Source of the DNA: Bradyrhizobium oligotrophicum S58
GTDB taxonomy: Bacteria; Pseudomonadota; Alphaproteobacteria; Rhizobiales; Xanthobacteraceae
Direction: 5' to 3'
Length of the DNA stretch: 64,000 nucleotides
Assembly (NCBI RefSeq): GCF_000344805.1
Contig: NC_020453.1
Coordinates: 2,790,001-2,854,000, forward strand
Part shown: positions 55,499 to 63,580 of the stretch, piece by piece
Position numbering within the stretch: the first letter of the stretch is position 1
How the letters are laid out: every line of letters starts with the position of its first letter
Made by a program: the position numbers and the translations under genes
The notes under the pieces: generated by a model
What the model was told of the DNA's origin: nothing
Seen by the model: the letters and a program-made list of their open reading frames with translations, nothing else
Databases searched by the model: none

Positions 55499-57004
55499 TT
55501 ACTCTTGGCTGAAGCCGGTCTCGTCGATTTCTCGCACCAGCTCCGCTGTCGTCAGCGGCAAATTGCCGACCCGGGAGACCTGGAGCGCTGCGGCCAGCGA
55601 GCCGAGATAGGAGGCTTGCCAGATGTCGGCGCCCGCGCGCAGGCCCATCGAGCAGGCCATGAAGAAGCTGTCGCCGGCACCGGAAACATCCTTTGGCGAC
55701 GGATTGAACGCAGGCAGGCGATCCGAGGTGAAGACGCCCTCGGCCATGGTGTTGATCAGCGCGCCCTCAGCGCCGAGCGTGATCACGAGATTCTTGGTTC
55801 GGGCCCGTTCGACCAGCCGCTCGCTGATCACGGCGAGGCCGGAAATGAAGTCGTTCAGCGCCACGCGGGCTTCGCGCTCGGTCGGCGTCAGCAGGGTCAT
55901 GCCCTTGAAACGCGAGACGTCGCCGGTCTGCGAGGACACCTGGCTGTCGGCTGCCATCATCACGCCCTGGGCGCGGGCGCGATCCGCGATCGCGTCGACC
56001 AGATCCTGCGGCAGGCAGCCATAGTTGAAGCAGGAGAACAGCAAAAGATCACAGGTCTTCAGAGCGCGCTCGACCGAGGTCAGCATCTGGCGCTGCAGGT
56101 CGGCATCGGAGGCGTGCTGGCGCAGGTGATTGACGCGGAGAAGCGTCTTGTTGAGCGCGCGAAAACGCTGCTTGCGCGTGGTCGGCCGGCTCTGGTCGGT
56201 GAAGGCGTTGAAGTTGACGCCATGCTGTTCCAGCGTGTTGCGGGCGAACCGCGCCGCTTCGTCGTCTCCGACCAGGGTGAAGAATTTCACGTCGGCCCCG
56301 AGGCCATGCGCATGCGCCGCGACCGCGCCGGCGCCGCCGACGAAGGTGCGGGTCATCAGCGGCGTCACGACGATGGTCGGGTCTTCCTGGGACATGCCGA
56401 CCGCATCGCAGGTGACGTATTCGTCCACGATCAGATCGCCGATGACGGCCACCCGCATGCCGGAGAGCTTGCGGAGCAGATCCTTCAAATTCGAGATCTC
56501 GAAGCCGTGCCGCTTGGGGAATTCCTGCGGCTTGCGGACGGTGGAGATGTCGATGTTCGCGTCGCGTTCCAGAAGCGCGAGAGACGCAAAGCGCAGTTCA
56601 CCGGACGAGAAGATCAGACGTCCGCCATAGGCGTCGACGGCCTCCTGCTCGGGATTGGCGCGGTCCTCGAACTCCTTGCCCTTGACGACGACGGTCGGCT
56701 TCAGATGCGCAATGAAGTCGGACGCCGATGTCTCCAAACGCACGACATGGTGCACAAACGCGATCGACCGCACGTTCTCGAGGCGCATGTCCTGCGTCAA
56801 GGTCACGCCGGGCGTGGAATCCGGGTTGACGCCCACGACGAGCACGTCGGCCTGCTCGGCCGCGAACTTCAAAAGCCGCAAATGTCCGGGGTGCACGACG
56901 TTGAAATTGCCTGACACGAACGCAATCGTCTGCCCAGATTCGCAGGATTCGCGAATGGTCTGGCAGGCGAGATCCATCTGCGCAGTATCGGTCACCTGAT
57001 CCAA
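55499..57004 (-). CDS. Nucleotidyltransferase-PfkB kinase fusion, reverse-order HldE-like
   Basis: A 501-residue two-domain protein. The N-terminal cytidylyltransferase-type domain (about residues 27-160) has SGNFNVVHPGHLRLL; the C-terminal PfkB kinase (about 185-495) has GDLIVDEYV, GGAGAVAAHA and DVSGAGDSFF. HldE, as at 13236-14708, has the kinase first. It starts with TTG at 57004, supported by GGAGG eight bases upstream; the first ATG in frame is nine codons later. It would phosphorylate and nucleotidylylate a sugar phosphate, most simply a heptose-type one, as the first gene of the operon. Confidence 0.87.
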   Translation of the reverse strand: MDQVTDTAQMDLACQTIRESCESGQTIAFVSGNFNVVHPGHLRLLKFAAEQADVLVVGVNPDSTPGVTLTQDMRLENVRSIAFVHHVVRLETSASDFIAHLKPTVVVKGKEFEDRANPEQEAVDAYGGRLIFSSGELRFASLALLERDANIDISTVRKPQEFPKRHGFEISNLKDLLRKLSGMRVAVIGDLIVDEYVTCDAVGMSQEDPTIVVTPLMTRTFVGGAGAVAAHAHGLGADVKFFTLVGDDEAARFARNTLEQHGVNFNAFTDQSRPTTRKQRFRALNKTLLRVNHLRQHASDADLQRQMLTSVERALKTCDLLLFSCFNYGCLPQDLVDAIADRARAQGVMMAADSQVSSQTGDVSRFKGMTLLTPTEREARVALNDFISGLAVISERLVERARTKNLVITLGAEGALINTMAEGVFTSDRLPAFNPSPKDVSGAGDSFFMACSMGLRAGADIWQASYLGSLAAALQVSRVGNLPLTTAELVREIDETGFSQE

Positions 57005-57506
57005 GGATTTCGCCTCCGGCTCGAGCGGGGTGAGGTCATATAGCCAGTCATCCTGCTATTCGCCCCGACTCACATCTGTAGTGCTTGTGTACTTCTGGCT
57101 TGGCACAACCGTTCCGGCACTCAGTTCCGGATTTGCCTTGATCATCGCTCAACATTGATTCCACTGTCGAAAATCAAGATCGTCACTTGATTGGCCCGAT
57201 GAACATGGTGCCCACCCGTCGTTTCTCGTGTCTCTTTATCAGGTGTGCGGAGCAGCACAAACAATCCTGTGAGCATGACATTCGGTTTCTGAATTTGGAT
57301 GCTCTGTTGCTCCCTCGGCAGAGCGCCCGCGCACGCCGTCGCCCGCGCTCCCGGCGGTGCACTGAATGGTCATATGCCTGGCGTTCCCAGGCCAATTGAC
57401 GTTTCGTCTATTAAGCACGGTCCTCGCCATGGTTGGCGAAGGACAGGAAGCGAGGCTGAAATTCTTGTCCAAGGCCAGCAAAACCTGCGAATCAAGGCCA
57501 GCTGGT
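57005..57506. other. Intergenic region upstream of the sugar-synthesis operon
   Basis: About 500 bases between two minus-strand genes. It must contain the promoter for the eleven-gene operon. Its first 170 bases are visibly less GC-rich. ATCAAG/CTTGAT (near 57171-57190) and GCCTGG/CCAGGC (near 57377) are weak inverted repeats. No gene is supported. Confidence 0.45.
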
Positions 57507-58649
57507 TCAGTGATAGAGGTCGAACTGTTCGCCCTTGCCCCGATCGAGGTCAGCCGTCAGAGCGCCCCGGTCGATGAGCGGGAACAGCTTGCTGAACTCG
57601 GGTCGGGTCAGCAGGGTAAGATAGGTTTTGAGCATACCCCGCTCGGAGGGATGCGCGGGATCGAAGAAGTTGTTCGAATCCTGCGATATCTCGGTGCGGC
57701 TCATGTCGAAAAACGGGATCCCGAGCCGGGCAAATCTCTCGGCGGTCTGTGGACTTTTGAGCTCGCGCCAGTGGCCGGAATAGGGCCAGTAGGCTTTGTC
57801 CGTATCGAGGAAGGCAGCCGCGCTCTCCAGGAATGGATATTGGATCGCAACCACCGAGAAGCCCCGATCGCGAGACAGTCGGGACAAGCGCTCGACCTCG
57901 CGAAACTGCCTTTCGTTAAGGTGAGATGTGCCCCAGAAAGATAGGATGTATTGAGCGCCTCGGGACAATGTCTCGGCCGACGTGCTTCGGTAGGGCGGGG
58001 CGACGATGACCGAACCGTCCTTGCGGAATCCGAACTTTCCGCGGATCGCCTCCGGACCCACCAATAGGTTGTTGTCGACTGGCTCGACTTGCGGAACCAG
58101 GAGCGCCGACCGGATCGTTTCAACGTTTCCGCTGGTCCGGATCAAGAAATCTACCACGCTGTGCAACTCCCGTCGGTGCGAATCGGGGCCCCGGTCGAAG
58201 CCCATCGTGCGTTCCTTCCGCCATGCTTCGGCAAGGATATCGTCGAACAGGAAGTAATCCAGCGCGACAATAACGACCCGCGGCTTCGCGATCGTCGTGG
58301 CACGATCTATGAAATCCACGACGTGCGCGAGCGGCCACGCCGTCAGACAGGCGTTGTAGGTGACATAAGGGCGGAACATCTGCTCGCGGGCTTGGCCGCA
58401 ACGTGAACTTCCCACCAGCAGGACCTCGGGGCGAATCTGCCTGATTCGCTCGAGCTTGTAGGGCGCATAGTCCTTGAACGCACCGAGCCAGACGAGCCGG
58501 TCGCTGCGCGACTGCTCCATGGCAATTTCCGAAAGGGGGACCGTCGCGCCCAATCGCCAGGCAGCCCACTCCAAGGCTGCCAGCAGCGGCACGAATACGA
58601 CAGCAAACAGCGTCATGGCTATCGCGAGGTACCGAGTCAACGGTCGCAC
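57507..58649 (-). CDS. Membrane-anchored SGNH-like protein, MBOAT partner, copy 1
   Basis: A 380-residue protein starting with GTG at 58649. One N-terminal membrane anchor (about residues 8-31) precedes a periplasmic domain with VLLVGSSRCGQA (candidate nucleophile Ser), VIVALDYFLFDD and FFDPAHPSERG (candidate Asp/His). The organisation matches the gene at 58770-59894. Downstream position after an MBOAT gene recalls AlgI-AlgJ/AlgX or DltB-DltD systems, where an SGNH-like partner completes acyl transfer in the periplasm. Sequence family is not one I can name. Confidence 0.72.
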   Translation of the reverse strand: MRPLTRYLAIAMTLFAVVFVPLLAALEWAAWRLGATVPLSEIAMEQSRSDRLVWLGAFKDYAPYKLERIRQIRPEVLLVGSSRCGQAREQMFRPYVTYNACLTAWPLAHVVDFIDRATTIAKPRVVIVALDYFLFDDILAEAWRKERTMGFDRGPDSHRRELHSVVDFLIRTSGNVETIRSALLVPQVEPVDNNLLVGPEAIRGKFGFRKDGSVIVAPPYRSTSAETLSRGAQYILSFWGTSHLNERQFREVERLSRLSRDRGFSVVAIQYPFLESAAAFLDTDKAYWPYSGHWRELKSPQTAERFARLGIPFFDMSRTEISQDSNNFFDPAHPSERGMLKTYLTLLTRPEFSKLFPLIDRGALTADLDRGKGEQFDLYH

Positions 58650-58769
58650 CCATTCGATGATTTTTTATGCTGCAAGCTCGCGGCGGCAACATCCTGAAGT
58701 CGATGACGCGGGCATTCAGGCTAGTGGTGAAAACGGACTGCTGCAAGAACGCCGTCTTGCGCTCGGCGC

Positions 58770-59894
58770 TTAGTAGGTGGAGAGAGAGTTTTGGATCTTT
58801 GTGGGATCCATGCTCGGAAGGTAGTTCCGAAACTCCGGATCGTTGAGCAGATGGAGCATGACCCTTGCGGCGCCGGTGTCGGCCAAGTGATATGCATCCA
58901 CAAAGCTGGTGGTCTCGTCCGCCATGGGCAGGCGCGCCAGATCAAAGAAGGAAATCCCGAGCTTTCGCAACCATTCTCGGGTTTCGTCGGCGGCAAACTC
59001 CCGCCAAGCTCCGAATCCGTGGGGACCGTTCTGGTCGCGATCCAGCAGGTCGATACCAGCGCGGATGAATGGCAACTGAACACCGACGAGCTTCACGCCG
59101 CGGGATCTTGCGATCTCGGCGAGTCGCGCGATCGGCTGCTTCAGCCATGGTGAGACGCCTGCTGCGCGAGGGAGAGTCTCAGCAAGCGTCTCGGCGTTCA
59201 TGTAATGTAAACGCGCGTCGGCAATGTGACCGGGCGAGTAGAGGTAGGATCCATCACTGCGGAAGCCCTCCTCACGAAAGATGGATTGGGTGCCGATGAA
59301 CGCGCTCGGCGCGTTCAAGTAGTTCCGGAATGTCGCCGGATGTCGCGTTGCCGTCCGCGCAAAATCCAGCAGGCTCGACCTGATATAGGTGAGAGAGTGA
59401 TCGTAGTGCATCCTCCGTGCAGTTCCGAACCATTCCTCCCAGCGGTCGGCGAACAGGAAATGGTCGAGCGAGAGAATGGCGACGCGGGGGCGGAGCCGTC
59501 GCGTGGCGCGGTCGAACAGATCGACCGTCTGACTGGTGGTCCAGGCCGTGAACGAGAGATTGTAGAAGCGGTACGGCGCGAACAGTGCCGCATGAAACGT
59601 CCCTGCACGTGATGTACTGATCCAGATGACCTCAGGCCGTTCCTGCTCGAGCCTCGCCAGTTTGAACGCTGCATTATAGCGCAGATCGAACGGGAGCACG
59701 ATCTGCTCCGGATGATCGCGTTGGGATTCGGCGAGATCCTGCAGTCGCATCGCCGCGCCGAAGGGGCGTGCGGCATGAAGGAGGCCGACCGGAGGCAGGT
59801 AGCCGGCGAGTGCGGAGGCCGCCAGAACTGTGGTGACATAGCGCCGCGTCGGATTTGGTGGTGGCGAGTGGTGCGGTTGAGGCGGATCCTTCAT
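58770..59894 (-). CDS. Membrane-anchored SGNH-like protein, MBOAT partner, copy 2
   Basis: A 374-residue paralogue of 57507-58649. After a short Pro-rich start it has a membrane segment (about residues 20-42), then VIWISTSRAGTFHAALF, VAILSLDHFLFADRWEEWF, ISFFDLARLPM and FVDAYHLADTGAARV. STS replaces GSS at the candidate Ser motif, and DAYH provides the Asp/His. It lies 72 bases after the MBOAT gene. The two proteins could be alternative or sequential acyl-transfer partners. Confidence 0.72.
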   Translation of the reverse strand: MKDPPQPHHSPPPNPTRRYVTTVLAASALAGYLPPVGLLHAARPFGAAMRLQDLAESQRDHPEQIVLPFDLRYNAAFKLARLEQERPEVIWISTSRAGTFHAALFAPYRFYNLSFTAWTTSQTVDLFDRATRRLRPRVAILSLDHFLFADRWEEWFGTARRMHYDHSLTYIRSSLLDFARTATRHPATFRNYLNAPSAFIGTQSIFREEGFRSDGSYLYSPGHIADARLHYMNAETLAETLPRAAGVSPWLKQPIARLAEIARSRGVKLVGVQLPFIRAGIDLLDRDQNGPHGFGAWREFAADETREWLRKLGISFFDLARLPMADETTSFVDAYHLADTGAARVMLHLLNDPEFRNYLPSMDPTKIQNSLSTY

Positions 59895-59966
59895 TCGGCT
59901 GCCATTCGCACCGTTGGCCCGTCGGGATGAGCGCCAGAGCGCCGCACCGAAGAAGAACGTCGGTGA

Positions 59967-61469
59967 TCAGAACTGGAAATACAGGAACTGGGAGGTATCC
60001 CCAGCGATGATGTTCATGAGTACGGCGGCGACCAGCGCCACCGACGTGCCGATCGCCCAGGTCAGGGATGGGCGCCACTTCAAACCGAGAACGCTCCACG
60101 GCCGCGGATTGTGATAGGTCTCAAGCCCGACATTCCATCGTTCGAACATCGCGTTGACGTTGGGTAATGCGAGACATGCGGCATACCCAACCAGAATCGC
60201 GATCATCAGCCGTGGGTCGACCAGATTGGTCATCGTGATCCTGTCCGGAGAGGACAGGCCGACCATACCCTTGATCAGCCGGATGGCTGCATTCGGATTG
60301 TCGGCGCGAAAGAACACCCAGGCGAGAACCACGGCGAACTGGGTCAACAACAGCGCTGCCGCAGCGTACCAGGCCGTGCCGGCATGACGCGCAAGCGCCG
60401 GCCGCGCCTGGACGAACTTGCCCCAGCGATGGTTGATGATCAGGAACAGCCCGTGCAGGGCGCCCCAGATCACGAACGTGAAGCCGGCTCCATGCCACAG
60501 GCCGCCGAGCAGCATTGTAGTGAACAGGTTGGCGTTTCGCCGGTGCTCGCCGTGGCGGTTGCCGCCAAGCGGGATGTAGAGATAATCGCGCAGGAAGCGT
60601 GACAGCGAGATATGCCAGCGTCGCCAGAATTCGACGATGCTCTGCGACTTGTATGGCGAGTCGAAATTGAAGGGCAGCTTGATCCCGAACATGATCGATA
60701 TGCCGATCGCCATGTCCGAGTAGCCCGAGAAGTCGAAATAGATCTGAAGCGAGTAGGCAAGCGCGCCGCCCCAGGCGTCGATCAGATGAAGGTGACTGGA
60801 GTTGGCAGCCTGAAATACGGGATTCGCGACCAGCCCAAAGCCGTCGGCGATGAACGATTTCTTGAACAGGCCGATCGTCAGAATCGTGAGGCCGACCGCG
60901 ATGTTCTCGATCGAGATCCTTCTGCTCTCCTCCGAGCCGAACTGTGGCATCATCTCGCGATGATGGAGGATCGGTCCTGCGATGAGGTGCGGAAAATAGG
61001 TGACGAACAGCCCGTATTTGACGAAGCTCCGTTCACGTGCATAGCCGCCGTAAACGTCTGCGAGATACGCGATTTGCGTGAAGGTGAAGAATGAGATGCC
61101 CAATGGAAGCACGATCGCGAGCGACGGGTACTTCGACGCTGTCAGTGCATTGAGGATCTGGATGCCGAAATTCGTATATTTGTAGAACGCCAGCGCTCCC
61201 AGATTCAGCGTGATGGCCAATGCGAATAACCCGGTGCGCGTCCTGCCGCTCTGTCCGGCAATCAGAAGGCCCATCGTGTAATTGAAGACGATGGAGACCA
61301 GGATGACGGGAACGAAATGAATGTCCCAATAGCCGTAGAAGACCAGTGATGCCGCAGCAAGCCAGCTCAGGCGAGCCACCGCCGGCGCGAAAAAACGCGC
61401 CAACAGGAAGTACCCGGCGAACGTCACCGGCAGGAAGAGGAACAGAAACTCAAATTGCGTGAAGAGCAT
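59967..61469 (-). CDS. MBOAT family O-acyltransferase (AlgI-like)
   Basis: A 500-residue polytopic membrane protein; ATG at 61469 gives MLFTQFEFLFLFLPVTF, the usual AlgI-type start. Family blocks are YKYTNFGIQ, LPLGISFFTFTQIAYLADVY, FPHLIAGPILHH, IYFDFSGYSDMAIG, EFWRRWHISLSRFLRDYLY and LLGGLWHGAGFTFVIWG with the catalytic His. Such proteins move acyl groups across the inner membrane for O-acetylation of alginate, cellulose or other glycans. It is followed by two SGNH-like genes, completing an apparent acylation module. The glycan target is unknown; a surface polysaccharide from this locus is likely. Confidence 0.92.
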   Translation of the reverse strand: MLFTQFEFLFLFLPVTFAGYFLLARFFAPAVARLSWLAAASLVFYGYWDIHFVPVILVSIVFNYTMGLLIAGQSGRTRTGLFALAITLNLGALAFYKYTNFGIQILNALTASKYPSLAIVLPLGISFFTFTQIAYLADVYGGYARERSFVKYGLFVTYFPHLIAGPILHHREMMPQFGSEESRRISIENIAVGLTILTIGLFKKSFIADGFGLVANPVFQAANSSHLHLIDAWGGALAYSLQIYFDFSGYSDMAIGISIMFGIKLPFNFDSPYKSQSIVEFWRRWHISLSRFLRDYLYIPLGGNRHGEHRRNANLFTTMLLGGLWHGAGFTFVIWGALHGLFLIINHRWGKFVQARPALARHAGTAWYAAAALLLTQFAVVLAWVFFRADNPNAAIRLIKGMVGLSSPDRITMTNLVDPRLMIAILVGYAACLALPNVNAMFERWNVGLETYHNPRPWSVLGLKWRPSLTWAIGTSVALVAAVLMNIIAGDTSQFLYFQF

Positions 61470-62044
61470 AACAAGTTTCTTGGTGGGCGCCGGATGCTCG
61501 GGGTGCTTTACCAACGATTGCAAGCGCTGCCAAGTTGGTGAGGTCTGATATTGCGTGATTTTCGGGGGATGTCTCTCCTCGATCCTCCACGTCAATGGGC
61601 TCCCTTCGAGCGTGGGAAGCGGGGTGCGGCCGCTTTTCCATCAGCAGGTCTTCTGCTATGGCTGCTCGAAAGTCGACGAACGGTGCCACAATGGGTTCTT
61701 GCGCATTTATTGAATCGGACGGTCGTGACTCGATGCAGGGCGCGCGCCATGCGGTTGCTCAGATGCGACGGCTGCGATTCGATCGTGCTTGGTAACCCCT
61801 ATTCCCTTTCCGACGCTGCAAACGCAGGAGGGGCGCCGCCGGTGTCGTGGCTTTCTCCCGCGGAAATGATTGCAGCGACAAGCAGGCTTCCTGCGGAAGC
61901 GTCCGAGTGGCATCATGACAGGTTCGCGCGGATGCGCCGAATTCGAAGTTCGGTATTGTTTGGGCTTGCTGGTCCTCGGCCACTTGTCCTGCCCAGATTT
62001 CGGTCATCCGACGCCCAAACAGACCATCAAGCGAGATTTTCGTG
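61470..62044. other. Divergent intergenic region, no gene supported
   Basis: About 575 bases between the MBOAT gene and a divergent SGNH-like gene. Several short frames overlap here but none has a ribosome site plus a protein-like composition. Promoters for both directions must lie within it. Confidence 0.45.
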
Positions 62045-63106
62045 ATGTCGACAGCAGACGCGGCTGAAATGGGCGATACGCTGGGATCGGCGGCTTCCAG
62101 GCGCTATCTTGGCATGGTCGGCGTCGTAGGCCTCGTGGTCGTCTTGGTGCTCTTGCTGGGTGTCTCGCTGTTCTCTCACGAGGGCTGGACCCTCCAAGAT
62201 GGCCTGTTGCAGATTCCGCGCAAGGAGAGCCCCGGCTGGTATCGTGATTTCGGGGGCCGCAGCATTCCGCAAATCCAGGATCAGGACGTCTTTTACAGCA
62301 ATCTGGGAGGCTCGGTCGACGCCGCCAGGAATGCTGACATCGTGTTCCTCGGCCCGTCCTTCGTCAGCTATGCCCTCGATCGGCAGACGCTCGAGGAATC
62401 GCAGGCGCTCAACCGGTTGAAGATCTACAACATGGCCTTCGTCGGGATTCGGGGCGGCGAGTTTTCGCGCCGGGTCATCGAACGATGGAGGATCCGTCCG
62501 CGCCTGTGGGTCATCAATGCCGATGACCAGTTTGTTCATTTTTTCAGCAATGACTTGAATGTCACTCTCGGTCCGCAGAAGCAGCCCATCGCCGCCGTTC
62601 AGCGCAATCGACTGCGTGGATATCTCACGGTCATCGGCCGCAATCTCCACTGGCGAATCGAGGATTTGATCGCCGCGTATCAGAATGGATATTTCACACC
62701 GACGGGCCTCTATCGGAGCATCTCCGACGGAGACATGGGGCTGGATGCCAACCCTGGTTTTGTCGCTCAAGGCAACAAGCCGATGCTGTCGGCGCGGGAT
62801 CCCGACTGCCATACGAATCCCGCCGTCGTGGACTATGCGAGAAGCTTCCTTGCCGAGATCGGCGGTCAGGTCGTGCTCACGCTGGTCCCGCACAGCCAGT
62901 CTTGCATGCAGCAGGCGGCCGAATTGGCAAAGGCGCTGAACGTCGAACTGATCGCGCCGCCCTTCGATGGACTGACGACGATCGACGGCGGCGGTCATCT
63001 GGATCGGTATGGCGCGCAGAAATTTACGAGCTATCTTGCTCGCGAGATCGTCAAGACCTCGGCATACAAGCAGGCATTTCCCGTTGGCCTCACTGAGGCC
63101 AGATGA
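62045..63106 (+). CDS. Membrane-anchored SGNH-like protein of unnamed family, copy 2
   Basis: A 353-residue protein (ATG 62045; an adjacent in-frame GTG at 62042 is possible). One membrane segment (about residues 23-43) precedes a domain homologous to 39775-40860: WYRDFGG, IQDQD, ADIVFLGPSFVSYALD, YNMAFVGI, RLWVINADD and DGGGHLDRYGA. The putative nucleophile Ser is in GPS rather than GSS. It lacks an adjacent acyltransferase gene, unlike copy 1, but faces the MBOAT module. A role in glycan acylation is inferred. Confidence 0.72.
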   Translation: MSTADAAEMGDTLGSAASRRYLGMVGVVGLVVVLVLLLGVSLFSHEGWTLQDGLLQIPRKESPGWYRDFGGRSIPQIQDQDVFYSNLGGSVDAARNADIVFLGPSFVSYALDRQTLEESQALNRLKIYNMAFVGIRGGEFSRRVIERWRIRPRLWVINADDQFVHFFSNDLNVTLGPQKQPIAAVQRNRLRGYLTVIGRNLHWRIEDLIAAYQNGYFTPTGLYRSISDGDMGLDANPGFVAQGNKPMLSARDPDCHTNPAVVDYARSFLAEIGGQVVLTLVPHSQSCMQQAAELAKALNVELIAPPFDGLTTIDGGGHLDRYGAQKFTSYLAREIVKTSAYKQAFPVGLTEAR

Positions 63107-63580
63107 TAACGTGACTGCGGAGGCGAGTGGGGGCATGCCAGGCAGCGCCAGATCGGCAGCTCCAGCTGGAGCGATCGCGCCGTTTGCCATCCGAGCCGTT
63201 TGCAGTCTGATCTGTTGCACTCTGATCTGTTTGCGCTATGCATAGTGATCCGAATAGGTAGAGCTGCAGGCTATCTTCGGCTCTCGTTGTTCACGTCGAT
63301 CTGTCGGTTTGCTCATTGTCATCATCATGTTCGGCTTGGCTTGTTCGCGGCACCTCTGTTATAGCTGACCGCGATCCAATCAGTTCAATTCCTGATTGAA
63401 CTCTGCGGGCTGGCGTTTCCTCGTTGGGGGGCGCCGCATCGAACGCGACGGACGTACGTCCTCCTCCTGAGAAATGATCTTGGGCGCGCGCCGGACGCGA
63501 CATGCAGGGCAGACGGTCCGAGCTCCGCTTTGATCCGGACGCGTTCAGTTGGGGCTACAGGTTGCGTGGAACTTGGTCGC
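63107..63580. other. Intergenic region with a palindrome
   Basis: About 475 bases without a supported gene. AGTTCAAT and ATTGAACT (63382-63389 with 63395-63402) form an 8-base inverted repeat about 180 bases upstream of the next start, possibly an operator. TCTGATCTGTT occurs twice around 63206-63231. Confidence 0.45.

Noticed and set aside
53774..56914. Plus-strand open frame of about 1046 codons
   Set aside because: It is antisense to the SDR, nucleotidyltransferase and fusion genes and has the same low-complexity antisense composition.
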